Assembly (NCBI GenBank): GCA_023396795.1
Contig: JAEWUY010000081.1
Location: 1-11,182 of the forward strand
Length of the DNA stretch: 11,182 bases
From: Bacillota bacterium
GTDB lineage: Bacteria > Bacillota_I > Bacilli_A > RFN20 > CAG-826
Direction: 5' to 3'
Each line of letters begins with the position of its first letter. Within the stretch, counting starts at the first letter, position 1. The notes below the pieces were generated by a model that saw only the letters and a program-made list of their open reading frames with translations, was not told where the DNA came from and did no database searches. The position numbers and the translations under genes were made by a program. This document shows, one piece after another, positions 1 to 5,504 of this stretch.

Positions 1-17
1 CGCACACAGGGGTAGTA

Positions 18-23
18 TATAAA
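18..23 (+). promoter_or_regulatory. Possible -10 promoter box of the S10 operon
   Basis: TATAAA matches the housekeeping -10 consensus TATAAT at 5 of 6 positions. It would start transcription around position 30, just before the large leader hairpin, which is a sensible place for an operon promoter. The matching -35 element would fall at or just before the window start, so it cannot be checked here, and no extended -10 TGn is present. Low confidence: an AT-rich patch could give this match by chance, and transcription may also enter from upstream genes. Confidence 0.22.
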
Positions 24-44
24 ACGTTGGCGTCTGCGTTGACA

Positions 45-102
45 TGCGAGGTTGCCGATACACCCACAGGCGTTGTCATGAATGGGTATCGGGTAATTCG
101 CA
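45..102 (+). promoter_or_regulatory. Long imperfect hairpin in the S10 operon leader RNA
   Basis: Bases 45-66 can pair with 83-102: 45-50 with 97-102, 52-56 with 92-96, 57-60 with 87-90 and 63-66 with 83-86. That is 19 pairs including two G-U, interrupted by bulges at 51, 91 and 61-62, with a 16-nt apical loop (67-82). No U tract follows, so it is not an intrinsic terminator. In E. coli the S10 leader is bound by L4 for autoregulation. Whether this hairpin has a comparable role is inference. Loop bases 74-78 (TGTCA) are also complementary to upstream bases 40-44 (TGACA), which would allow a pseudoknot. Confidence 0.5.
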
Positions 103-112
103 CTGAGCAAGA

Positions 113-127
113 TTCCACAGCCTGGAA
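113..127 (+). promoter_or_regulatory. Small hairpin just upstream of the rpsJ ribosome-binding site
   Basis: TTCCA (113-117) can pair with TGGAA (123-127) around a five-base loop. It ends five bases before the rpsJ SD sequence AAGGAGGA (132-139), which lies six bases from the rpsJ start. It could influence access to the rpsJ ribosome-binding site or be part of the leader fold. A five-pair stem can also arise by chance. Confidence 0.3.
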
Positions 128-145
128 ACACAAGGAGGAAAGTTC

Positions 146-457
146 ATGGCTAAAACCAAAGTAATTAGGGTTCGCCTCAAAGCTTACGATCACAAGATTC
201 TTGATCTAAGCGTCGGGAAAATTCTCGAAGCGGCGAATAAGACGGGTGCTGGTGTCGTTGGCCCCATTCCGCTCCCTACGGAAAAACAAGTCTTCACGAT
301 TTTACGCGCTGTTCACAAGTACAAAGATGCTCGCGAACAATTCGAAATCAGGACACACAAACGACTAATCGATATTACTAACCCCACCAAGGAAACAGTC
401 GACACCTTACGTCGTCTGGACTTGCCAAGCGGTGTGGATATCGACATCAAATTATAA
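146..457 (+). CDS. rpsJ: 30S ribosomal protein S10
   Basis: S10 (103 aa, the usual length) is a protein of the 30S head; in other bacteria it doubles as NusE in transcription antitermination. The family pattern is clear from end to end: RLKAYDHKILD near the start, GPIPLPTEK in the middle, then LRAVHKYKDAREQFEIRTHK, and DLPSGVDIDIKL at the C-terminus. The start is fixed by the strong SD sequence AAGGAGGA (132-139). It is the first gene of the operon and follows a 145-nt structured non-coding leader. The stop codon is shared with the SD sequence of rplC. No anomaly seen. Confidence 0.98.
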   Translation: MAKTKVIRVRLKAYDHKILDLSVGKILEAANKTGAGVVGPIPLPTEKQVFTILRAVHKYKDAREQFEIRTHKRLIDITNPTKETVDTLRRLDLPSGVDIDIKL

Positions 458-471
458 AGGAGGTAAGACTG

Positions 472-1206
472 ATGAAATCAATCATTGGACGTAAAATGGG
501 CATGACGCAAGTCTTCGCTGAAGACGGCACCATGTACGCAGTCACCGTCATTGAAGTCTTACCAAACGTCGTTACCCAAGTTAAGACAGCCGACAATGAT
601 GGCTATAGTGCTGTGCAAGTCGGATACGAAGATTTACGTGAATCTCGTGCTAACAAATGTGAAAAAGGACACTTTGCGAAAGCTAATGTCACTCCTAAAA
701 AGCATTTGGCTGAACTTAAAGGTGACGAATTGGCTAGTTACAAAGTCGGAGACACAATCGCCGTCGATTTATTCAAGGCTGGCGAAATTGTTGATGTCAT
801 TGGCGTGACAAAGGGCAGAGGCTTCCTCGGCTCAATTCAACGCTATGGACATAAAATTGGACCGAAAGGTCATGGTTCGGGATATCACAGAGGAGTTGGT
901 TCGATGGCAATGAATGGCCGTCCTAACAACCGCGTTATTCCTGGCAAAAAGATGGCTGGTCATCACGGTAATAGTGGTTCCACGATTCTTAATCTCTTGG
1001 TTGTCAAAGTTGATGCCGAGAAAAATTACATTCTAGTTAAAGGATCAGTACCTGGTCCGAAGAAAGCCCTCGTCACGATTCGGAGCGCCGTCAAAGTTCA
1101 ACTCGGCGAAAAGCAATTCGTCAAAGATCTTGTTAATCTCAAACCTGATGTTAACAAAGTTAATGAAGAAGTTGCTCCCGTCGCGGCTGAAGCGAAAGGA
1201 GAATAA
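472..1206 (+). CDS. rplC: 50S ribosomal protein L3 with C-terminal tail
   Basis: L3 is an early 23S rRNA-binding protein whose long loop reaches toward the peptidyl transferase centre. Visible landmarks are GRKMGMTQVFAEDG (6-19), GVTKGRGFLGSIQRYGH (111-127) and VVKVDAEKNYILVKGSVPG (177-195). At 244 aa it is longer than typical Firmicute L3 (about 209): residues from about 211 onward form an extra tail, hydrophilic then Ala/Glu-rich, ending EAKGE. The central loop reads GSMAMNGRPNNR, so the glutamine methylated by PrmB in E. coli L3 (GQNQTPG context) is not present. The SD sequence AAGGAGGT (457-464) overlaps the rpsJ stop. The last codons themselves encode the SD sequence for rplD. Confidence 0.97.
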   Translation: MKSIIGRKMGMTQVFAEDGTMYAVTVIEVLPNVVTQVKTADNDGYSAVQVGYEDLRESRANKCEKGHFAKANVTPKKHLAELKGDELASYKVGDTIAVDLFKAGEIVDVIGVTKGRGFLGSIQRYGHKIGPKGHGSGYHRGVGSMAMNGRPNNRVIPGKKMAGHHGNSGSTILNLLVVKVDAEKNYILVKGSVPGPKKALVTIRSAVKVQLGEKQFVKDLVNLKPDVNKVNEEVAPVAAEAKGE

Positions 1207-1208
1207 TC

Positions 1209-1847
1209 ATGGCTGAAATTAAAAAAGTCAGTGTCCCAGTTTACAATCAACTTGGCGAAAAAATCTCCACCGTCTCCCTTAAAGGCGAAGTCTTCGGTGT
1301 CGAAGTCAACAAAACTGTCATGTTTGATGCCGTTAACGTCTATCGCGCTAACATGCGACAAACAACTTCTAAAACAAAAAAACGTGATGAAGTATCTGGC
1401 GGTGGCAAAAAACCCTGGCGTCAAAAGGGTACAGGTCGGGCTCGGGCCGGTAGTTCCCGTTCCCCAATTTGGGTTGGAGGCGGTGTCGTCTTTGGTCCAA
1501 CTGGCGATCAAAACTACAAAATTCAACAAAACAAAAAAGAACATCGTCTCGCTCTTAAATCAGCTCTTACTCTGCGTGTCAAAGACGGACTTAAAATCGT
1601 TGATACCCTAGAGTTAAAAGATACAAAAACTAAGGCTTTTGTCGAAATACTCACGGCCTTAAAAGTTGAAGGTCGCATTATGGTCATCTTACCGGAAATT
1701 GAAGACAATGTCGCTCTCAGCGCTCGCAATCTCGCAAACGTTACAGTGACCACGCCTAATAACGTGTCCGTCTACGATCTCCTTAATCATCAAGCGGTGA
1801 TTATGAGTAAAGCGGCCGTTAAAGCTCTTGAGGAGGTACTCATCTAA
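1209..1847 (+). CDS. rplD: 50S ribosomal protein L4
   Basis: L4 (212 aa) binds 23S rRNA and sends an extended loop to the peptide exit tunnel. In E. coli it also represses its own S10 operon. The loop is recognisable: SGGGKKPWRQKGTGRARAGS (63-82), then SPIWVGGGVVFGPTG. The segment after it (GDQNYKIQQNKKEHRLALKSAL) departs from the Bacillus PRSYSYKLPKK pattern. My impression is that it is closer to Erysipelotrichia/Acholeplasma-like sequences, but I could not check this. The start follows AAGGAG (1196-1201), which lies inside the rplC C-terminal codons, and only two bases separate the rplC stop from this ATG. The stop overlaps the rplW start by one base (TAATG). Confidence 0.98.
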   Translation: MAEIKKVSVPVYNQLGEKISTVSLKGEVFGVEVNKTVMFDAVNVYRANMRQTTSKTKKRDEVSGGGKKPWRQKGTGRARAGSSRSPIWVGGGVVFGPTGDQNYKIQQNKKEHRLALKSALTLRVKDGLKIVDTLELKDTKTKAFVEILTALKVEGRIMVILPEIEDNVALSARNLANVTVTTPNNVSVYDLLNHQAVIMSKAAVKALEEVLI

Positions 1848-2194
1848 TGGCTGCCAAGAAAAAAACTGAAGTCAAGAAAGTCGAAAGCCGCTTTGCGAAA
1901 GCGACAATTCAAGACTTTGAGACAATCCTCCGTCCGGTTATCACTGAAAAGACGATGGCCTTGATGCAGGAAAAAAACCAAGCAACCTTTGAAGTTGCCC
2001 CCAACGCTAATCGCACACAAGTCAAGTTAGCCTTCGAACGTGTGTTCGGAGTCAAAGCCACGGAAGTTCGTGTTCTGAACGTCCTTCCCAAAAATACCCG
2101 TCGGGGAGGCCGCTATGAAGGCAAAATCTCCGGGTATAAGAAAGCGGTCGTTACTGTCGCCGAAGGCGAAGCTCTCGACCTCTTCAAGGAATAG
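1847..2194 (+). CDS. rplW: 50S ribosomal protein L23 with short N-terminal extension
   Basis: L23 sits at the exit of the 50S peptide tunnel, where trigger factor and SRP dock. Core motifs are ILRPVITEKT (27-36), FEVAPNANRTQVKLAFERVF and VLPKNTRRGGRYEGKISGYK, followed by a short acidic end. The 115 aa compare with about 95 in Bacillus. Residues 1 to about 21 (MAAKKKTEVKKVESRFAKAT plus one) are a basic extension before the normal core. The start is supported by AGGAGGT (1831-1837), encoded by the last codons of rplD (LEEVLI), and overlaps the rplD stop by one base, so translational coupling to L4 is likely. Confidence 0.97.
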   Translation: MAAKKKTEVKKVESRFAKATIQDFETILRPVITEKTMALMQEKNQATFEVAPNANRTQVKLAFERVFGVKATEVRVLNVLPKNTRRGGRYEGKISGYKKAVVTVAEGEALDLFKE

Positions 2195-2205
2195 CCCACT
2201 GGGCT
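2193..2205 (+). other. Small hairpin across the rplW stop codon
   Basis: AGCCC (2193-2197) can pair with GGGCT (2201-2205) around ACT. The stem begins within the rplW TAG stop and ends before the rplB SD sequence AGGAG (2212-2216). It lies in the longest internal gap of the operon (29 nt). No run of T follows, so it is not a rho-independent terminator. It may protect the mRNA, be a processing site, or be chance. Confidence 0.35.
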
Positions 2206-2223
2206 CATTATAGGAGAAATTAA

Positions 2224-3057
2224 ATGTCAATCAGAAGTTATAAACCGACGACCCCGAGTCGTCGTGCCATGACAAACTCGACGTTTGAAGAAATCACAAA
2301 AAGCACTCCTGAAAAAAGTCTGCTCGTCAAATTGACGAAGACCGGCGGAAGAAATAACCAAGGTGTTATTACCACTCGCCACATCGGCGGCGGCCATAAA
2401 CGGAGATACCGCCTAATCGATTTCAAGAGAAACAAAGATGATATCGTCGCCATTGTCAAAGCCGTCGAATACGATCCGAACCGTAATGCCAACATTTGTC
2501 TCGTCAGTTATCTAGACGGCGAGAAAAGATACATTCTGGCTCCTAAAGACCTCGCAGTCGGAAGCCGCATTGTCTCCTCGAGCGTCGCTGATATTCAAAT
2601 CGGTAACGCCATGGAAATTGGCAATATACCTGAAGGTACCATCGTTCATAACGTGGAACTAAGTCCCGGCAAGGGCGGACAGCTCTGTCGCGCTGCGGGT
2701 ACGAGCGCTCAAATCCTTGGTAAAGAAGGAAAATACGTCATTGTCCGTTTAGCCAGTGGCGAAATGCGTAAAATCTTACAAACATGTCGCGCCACCATCG
2801 GTAGCGTTGGCAACGAAGACTACAGCCTCATTAATAAAGGCAAAGCCGGCAAAAATCGCTGGTATGGAATGCGCCCAACTGTTCGTGGTTCGGTTATGAA
2901 CCCGGTCGACCACCCACATGGTGGTGGTGAAGGTAAATCACCAGTTGGTCGTGATGCCCCAAGAACCCCATGGGGAAAACGCGCTCTCGGCGTCAAAACG
3001 AGAAAAACCAAGAAAGCTTCCACGCGACTCATCGTCAGACGTCGGAATGCTAAATAG
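2224..3057 (+). CDS. rplB: 50S ribosomal protein L2
   Basis: L2 is the largest conserved 50S protein and is needed for subunit association and peptidyl transferase assembly. It has the normal length (277 aa) and the full pattern: GGRNNQGVITTRHIGGGHKR (41-60), IEYDPNR-like VEYDPNRNANI (81-91), ELSPGKGGQLCRAAGTSAQ (145-163), and NPVDHPHGGGEGKSPVGRD (226-244). The conserved histidine corresponding to E. coli His229 is at 230. The C-terminus is the usual basic tail ending LIVRRRNAK. The start follows AGGAG (2212-2216) with seven bases of spacing. No anomaly seen. Confidence 0.98.
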   Translation: MSIRSYKPTTPSRRAMTNSTFEEITKSTPEKSLLVKLTKTGGRNNQGVITTRHIGGGHKRRYRLIDFKRNKDDIVAIVKAVEYDPNRNANICLVSYLDGEKRYILAPKDLAVGSRIVSSSVADIQIGNAMEIGNIPEGTIVHNVELSPGKGGQLCRAAGTSAQILGKEGKYVIVRLASGEMRKILQTCRATIGSVGNEDYSLINKGKAGKNRWYGMRPTVRGSVMNPVDHPHGGGEGKSPVGRDAPRTPWGKRALGVKTRKTKKASTRLIVRRRNAK

Positions 3058-3078
3058 AAGCGAAAGGAGTAATCGAAT

Positions 3079-3372
3079 ATGGCACGTAGTTTGAAAAAAG
3101 GACCGTTCTGCGACGATCACCTCATGAATAAGGTGAAAAAGCTTAACGCCGCCAATCGGAAAGAAATTATTAAGACGTGGTCACGTCGTAGTACAATCTT
3201 CCCAGAATTCATTGAACACACTTTCGCCGTCTATAACGGCCGCGAACACATCACGGTTTATGTTACCGAAGATATGGTTGGACACAAACTCGGTGAGTTT
3301 GCCCCGACTAGAACATATCGTGGTCACACTGGCCACACAGCCGAAGACAAAGCAGCCTCGGCTGCTAAATAA
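3079..3372 (+). CDS. rpsS: 30S ribosomal protein S19
   Basis: S19 (97 aa) is a 30S head protein that pairs with S13 and lies near the A-site tRNA. The sequence follows the family closely: MARSLKKGPFCDDHLM at the N-terminus, KTWSRRSTIFPEFIEHTFAV in the middle, then TEDMVGHKLGEFAPTRTYRG. The last about 10 residues (TAEDKAASAAK) run slightly longer than the usual 92-aa protein. The SD sequence AAAGGAG (3063-3069) is nine bases from the ATG. The TAA stop runs into the SD sequence of rplV. Confidence 0.98.
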   Translation: MARSLKKGPFCDDHLMNKVKKLNAANRKEIIKTWSRRSTIFPEFIEHTFAVYNGREHITVYVTEDMVGHKLGEFAPTRTYRGHTGHTAEDKAASAAK

Positions 3373-3381
3373 GGAGGACCT

Positions 3382-3807
3382 ATGGCAGAAAAGAAACCAA
3401 CTTCTCGCAAAAAGCCGGTTGCAAAGCCCGCTAAAGTCGAGGAAAAACCAGCAGCTCCAGCCAAACCACAAGTTACTGAAGCCAAAGCTGTTGCCTATGA
3501 TGTCCGCCTGACTCCTCGCAAAGCTCGCATGGTCATTGATACAGTGCGCGGCAAAGACCTCAACGTTGCTCTTGGCATTCTTGCTAACGTCAATCGTTCA
3601 GCCTCACCAGCCGTCGCCAAAGTCATTAAAAGTGCTGCAGCTAATGCCATTAATAACTTCGGTATGGAAGAAAGCAAACTTTACATTCACACCATCTATG
3701 CTAATGATGGACTTAAAATGAAAAGATTTATGCCTCGCGCCAAAGGTTCATCGTCAGGCATTGTCAAACGGACTTGTCACATATATGTGACGGTCAAGAG
3801 CAGATAG
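3382..3807 (+). CDS. rplV: 50S ribosomal protein L22 with Lys/Pro/Ala-rich N-terminal extension
   Basis: L22 contacts all 23S rRNA domains; its long beta hairpin lines the peptide exit tunnel and its body lies at the tunnel exit. The core begins near residue 33: AYDVRLTPRKARMVIDTVRG (38-57), then the hairpin segment LKMKRFMPRAKGSSSGIVKR and the CHIYVTVKSR end. The core is about 109 aa, the whole protein 141 aa. Residues 1-32 are a low-complexity extension rich in Lys, Pro and Ala. The next Met (residue 50) is inside the core, and AAGGAGG (3371-3377) fits this ATG, so the extension looks genuinely translated. The 3' end of the gene carries a 16-bp palindrome (3776-3791). Confidence 0.97.
   Translation: MAEKKPTSRKKPVAKPAKVEEKPAAPAKPQVTEAKAVAYDVRLTPRKARMVIDTVRGKDLNVALGILANVNRSASPAVAKVIKSAAANAINNFGMEESKLYIHTIYANDGLKMKRFMPRAKGSSSGIVKRTCHIYVTVKSR
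3776..3791. repeat. Perfect 16-bp palindrome near the end of rplV
   Basis: GTCACATATATGTGAC is its own reverse complement. In RNA it gives a five-pair GUCAC/GUGAC stem over an AUAUAU loop, which can be lengthened by GAC (3771-3773) pairing with GTC (3793-3795). It encodes conserved L22 residues (CHIYVT) and ends 25 nt before the rpsC start. Function unknown. A palindrome of this length is expected in a minority of windows of this size by chance. Confidence 0.4.
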
Positions 3808-3816
3808 GAGCAACAC

Positions 3817-4491
3817 ATGGGACAAAAAGTTAATCCAGTCGGACTACGTATTGGCATCAACAAGGATTGGAATTCTCGTTGGTATGCTGATCGTCAAGAA
3901 TATGCCGCCTTTCTAGGCGAGGATATGATTATCCGCAAATATCTCGAATTAAATCTCAAAGCCGCTCTGCTCTCACATATTGAAATTGAAAGAGCTAAAA
4001 CCGATAAAGGTCATACGGTCAACATTCTCTGCTTTGTCGCTCGTCCAGGCGTTGTTATTGGACAAGACGGAGCTAATATCAATCGCATCAAAAAAGAACT
4101 CGGCAAGAAAATTAAAACCGCTAATGTTCGCATTGATATCGTGGAAGTTAAAAATCCTGATCTCGACGCCAACCTCGTCGCGCAATGGATTGCTTCCGAA
4201 CTTGAAAATCGCGCTTCGTTTAGAACCGCGCAGAAAAAAGCCATTCAAAAAGTCCGCAAAGCTGGTGGCAAAGGTATTAAAACTGAAGTCTCTGGCCGTT
4301 TAGGCGGTAACGACATCGCTCGTAGCGAAGGATATAAAGAAGGTGTCATCCCTCTTCATACGTTACGTAGTGATATAGACTATGCGCACACGGAAGCGCA
4401 CACCACTTACGGTCGTCTCGGCGTTAAAGTCTGGATTTGCCGTGGTGAGATTCTTCCTGAAGAGAAGAAAACGCAAACGGAAGGAGAGTAA
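3817..4491 (+). CDS. rpsC: 30S ribosomal protein S3
   Basis: S3 (224 aa) lies at the mRNA entry tunnel of the 30S head and contributes to the ribosome's mRNA helicase function. Visible parts: N-terminus MGQKVNPVGLRIGINKDWNS, KH domain with GxxG loop GQDG (82-85), and C-terminal domain KTEVSGRLGGNDIARSEGY followed by VIPLHTLRSDIDYAHTEAHT. Two positions are unusual. The KH loop has Gln-Asp where E. coli has Lys-Lys. The helicase-implicated Arg131-Arg132-Lys135 of E. coli aligns with Arg136-Thr137-Lys140, so the second Arg is Thr. The SD sequence TAGGAG (3805-3810) includes the rplV stop. The end of the gene encodes the rplP SD sequence. Confidence 0.97.
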   Translation: MGQKVNPVGLRIGINKDWNSRWYADRQEYAAFLGEDMIIRKYLELNLKAALLSHIEIERAKTDKGHTVNILCFVARPGVVIGQDGANINRIKKELGKKIKTANVRIDIVEVKNPDLDANLVAQWIASELENRASFRTAQKKAIQKVRKAGGKGIKTEVSGRLGGNDIARSEGYKEGVIPLHTLRSDIDYAHTEAHTTYGRLGVKVWICRGEILPEEKKTQTEGE

Positions 4492-4496
4492 CATCG

Positions 4497-4916
4497 ATGC
4501 TACAACCGAAAAGAGTCAAATATCGGCGTCCACACGGAATTAGCTACGAAGGTAAATCAAAGGCCGGTAACGAAATCGCCTTTGGTGAATTTGGTCTCCA
4601 AGCCGTGACAGGCGGGTGGATCAACGATCGTCAGATTGAATCTGCTCGTATCGTGCTAAGCCGTTATACGCAAAGAGCTGGAAAAGTATGGATTCGTATC
4701 TTCCCACATCTAGCCAAAACCAAAAAACCAGCCGAAGTCCGTATGGGTTCCGGTAAAGGTAATCCTGAAACATGGGTTGCTGTCGTCAAAACAAACCGCA
4801 TCATGTTTGAAATCGGTGGTGTTGATGAGAAAGAAGCGCGCGAAGCTCTTCGTCTCGCAGCATATAAACTGCCAATCAAATGTAAGGTCATAGCAAAGGA
4901 AGCGAAAGGTGAGTAA
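4497..4916 (+). CDS. rplP: 50S ribosomal protein L16
   Basis: L16 is a late-assembling 50S protein at the base of the central protuberance, touching A- and P-site tRNA. It has the usual length (139 aa) and the family pattern: MLQPKRVKYRRPHGISYEGK (1-20), FGEFGLQA, RQIESARIVLSRY (45-57), GKVWIRIFP, and VRMGSGKGNPETWVAVVK (81-98). Arg82 matches E. coli Arg81 in position. The start follows AAGGAG (4481-4486) inside the last rpsC codons, with five bases between the rpsC stop and the ATG. The gene ends EAKGE, whose codons make the SD sequence of rpmC. Confidence 0.98.
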   Translation: MLQPKRVKYRRPHGISYEGKSKAGNEIAFGEFGLQAVTGGWINDRQIESARIVLSRYTQRAGKVWIRIFPHLAKTKKPAEVRMGSGKGNPETWVAVVKTNRIMFEIGGVDEKEAREALRLAAYKLPIKCKVIAKEAKGE

Positions 4917-4918
4917 TT

Positions 4919-5116
4919 ATGAAAATTAGCGAACTACGCGAAATGAGCAATGAAGAATTAAACGAAAAAGTTTATTCGCTCAAAGAACAATTATTCAATC
5001 TTCGCCGCAAAAAAGCCGTTGGCCAATTAGAGCACGGCGAAGAAGTGCGCAGAGTCCGTAAGGACATTGCCAAAGTCTACACCATTCAACGCGAACGCGA
5101 ATTAGGAATTAAATAA
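4919..5116 (+). CDS. rpmC: 50S ribosomal protein L29
   Basis: L29 (65 aa) is a two-helix protein next to L23 at the peptide exit, part of the platform that binds SRP and trigger factor. The family pattern is present: MKISELREMSNEELNEKVY, then LKEQLFNLRRKKAVGQLEHG and VRRVRKDIAKVYTIQRERE. Its length is normal, unlike L22, L23 and L5 in this operon. The ATG is two bases after the rplP stop, with AAAGGTGAG (4905-4913) inside the rplP coding sequence, so coupling is likely. The stop merges with the rpsQ SD sequence. Confidence 0.97.
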   Translation: MKISELREMSNEELNEKVYSLKEQLFNLRRKKAVGQLEHGEEVRRVRKDIAKVYTIQRERELGIK

Positions 5117-5130
5117 GGAGGAACCGAAAC

Positions 5131-5493
5131 ATGGAAAATAGAGTATCACGTCCAACTTTCACCGGTGTCGTCATCAGTGACAAAATGGATAAAACAATTG
5201 TTGTTTTGGTTCAAACCCATAAGAAGCACGCTAAATACATCAAACGCGTTAAATACGGTAAAAAGTATTATGCTCACGATGAAAATAACGAAGCCAAGGT
5301 TGGTGACAATGTCACAATCATGGGTTGTCGTCGTTTAAGTGCTACTAAGCGTTATCGTTTAGTTAGTATTGATATCAAAGCCGTTGAATCAATCAAAGCT
5401 GCTGCAGCTGAACTTCTTTTAGAAGAAAACGAAGGCAGTAACCAAGTCGAAAAGGAAGCCGAAGCCGCCCCTGAAGTGGCGAAAGCGGAATAG
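5131..5493 (+). CDS. rpsQ: 30S ribosomal protein S17 with C-terminal tail
   Basis: S17 is a primary 16S rRNA-binding protein of the 30S body with an OB fold. The core (about residues 1-86) shows GVVISDKMDKTIVVLVQTHK (12-31), HAKYIKRVKYGKKYYAHDE, then VGDNVTIMGCRRLSATKRYR (57-76). The usual METRPLS appears here as MGCRRLS. At 120 aa it exceeds the typical 85-90. Residues 87-120 form a tail that starts Ala/Leu-rich and becomes acidic and Ala-rich, probably disordered or helical. The reading frame is continuous and the stop (TAG) is part of the rplN SD sequence, so the tail is real. SD AAGGAGG (5115-5121). Confidence 0.96.
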   Translation: MENRVSRPTFTGVVISDKMDKTIVVLVQTHKKHAKYIKRVKYGKKYYAHDENNEAKVGDNVTIMGCRRLSATKRYRLVSIDIKAVESIKAAAAELLLEENEGSNQVEKEAEAAPEVAKAE

Positions 5494-5504
5494 GAGCGAA
5501 GAAT

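Noticed and set aside
39..44. TTGACA as a -35 promoter element
   Set aside because: It matches the consensus exactly, but no acceptable -10 box lies 16-18 bases downstream (that region reads CACCCA/ACCCAC), and the bases lie just beside the leader hairpin.
1098..1544. 148-codon open frame on the minus strand across the rplC-rplD junction
   Set aside because: It lies fully antisense to two well-recognised ribosomal protein genes. I recognise no protein family in it and see no supporting context. The same applies to the 148-codon minus-strand frames at 5510-5956 and 8518-8964.
2193..2210. Rho-independent terminator between rplW and rplB
   Set aside because: There is only a five-pair stem and no T run follows. 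All downstream genes belong to the same operon.
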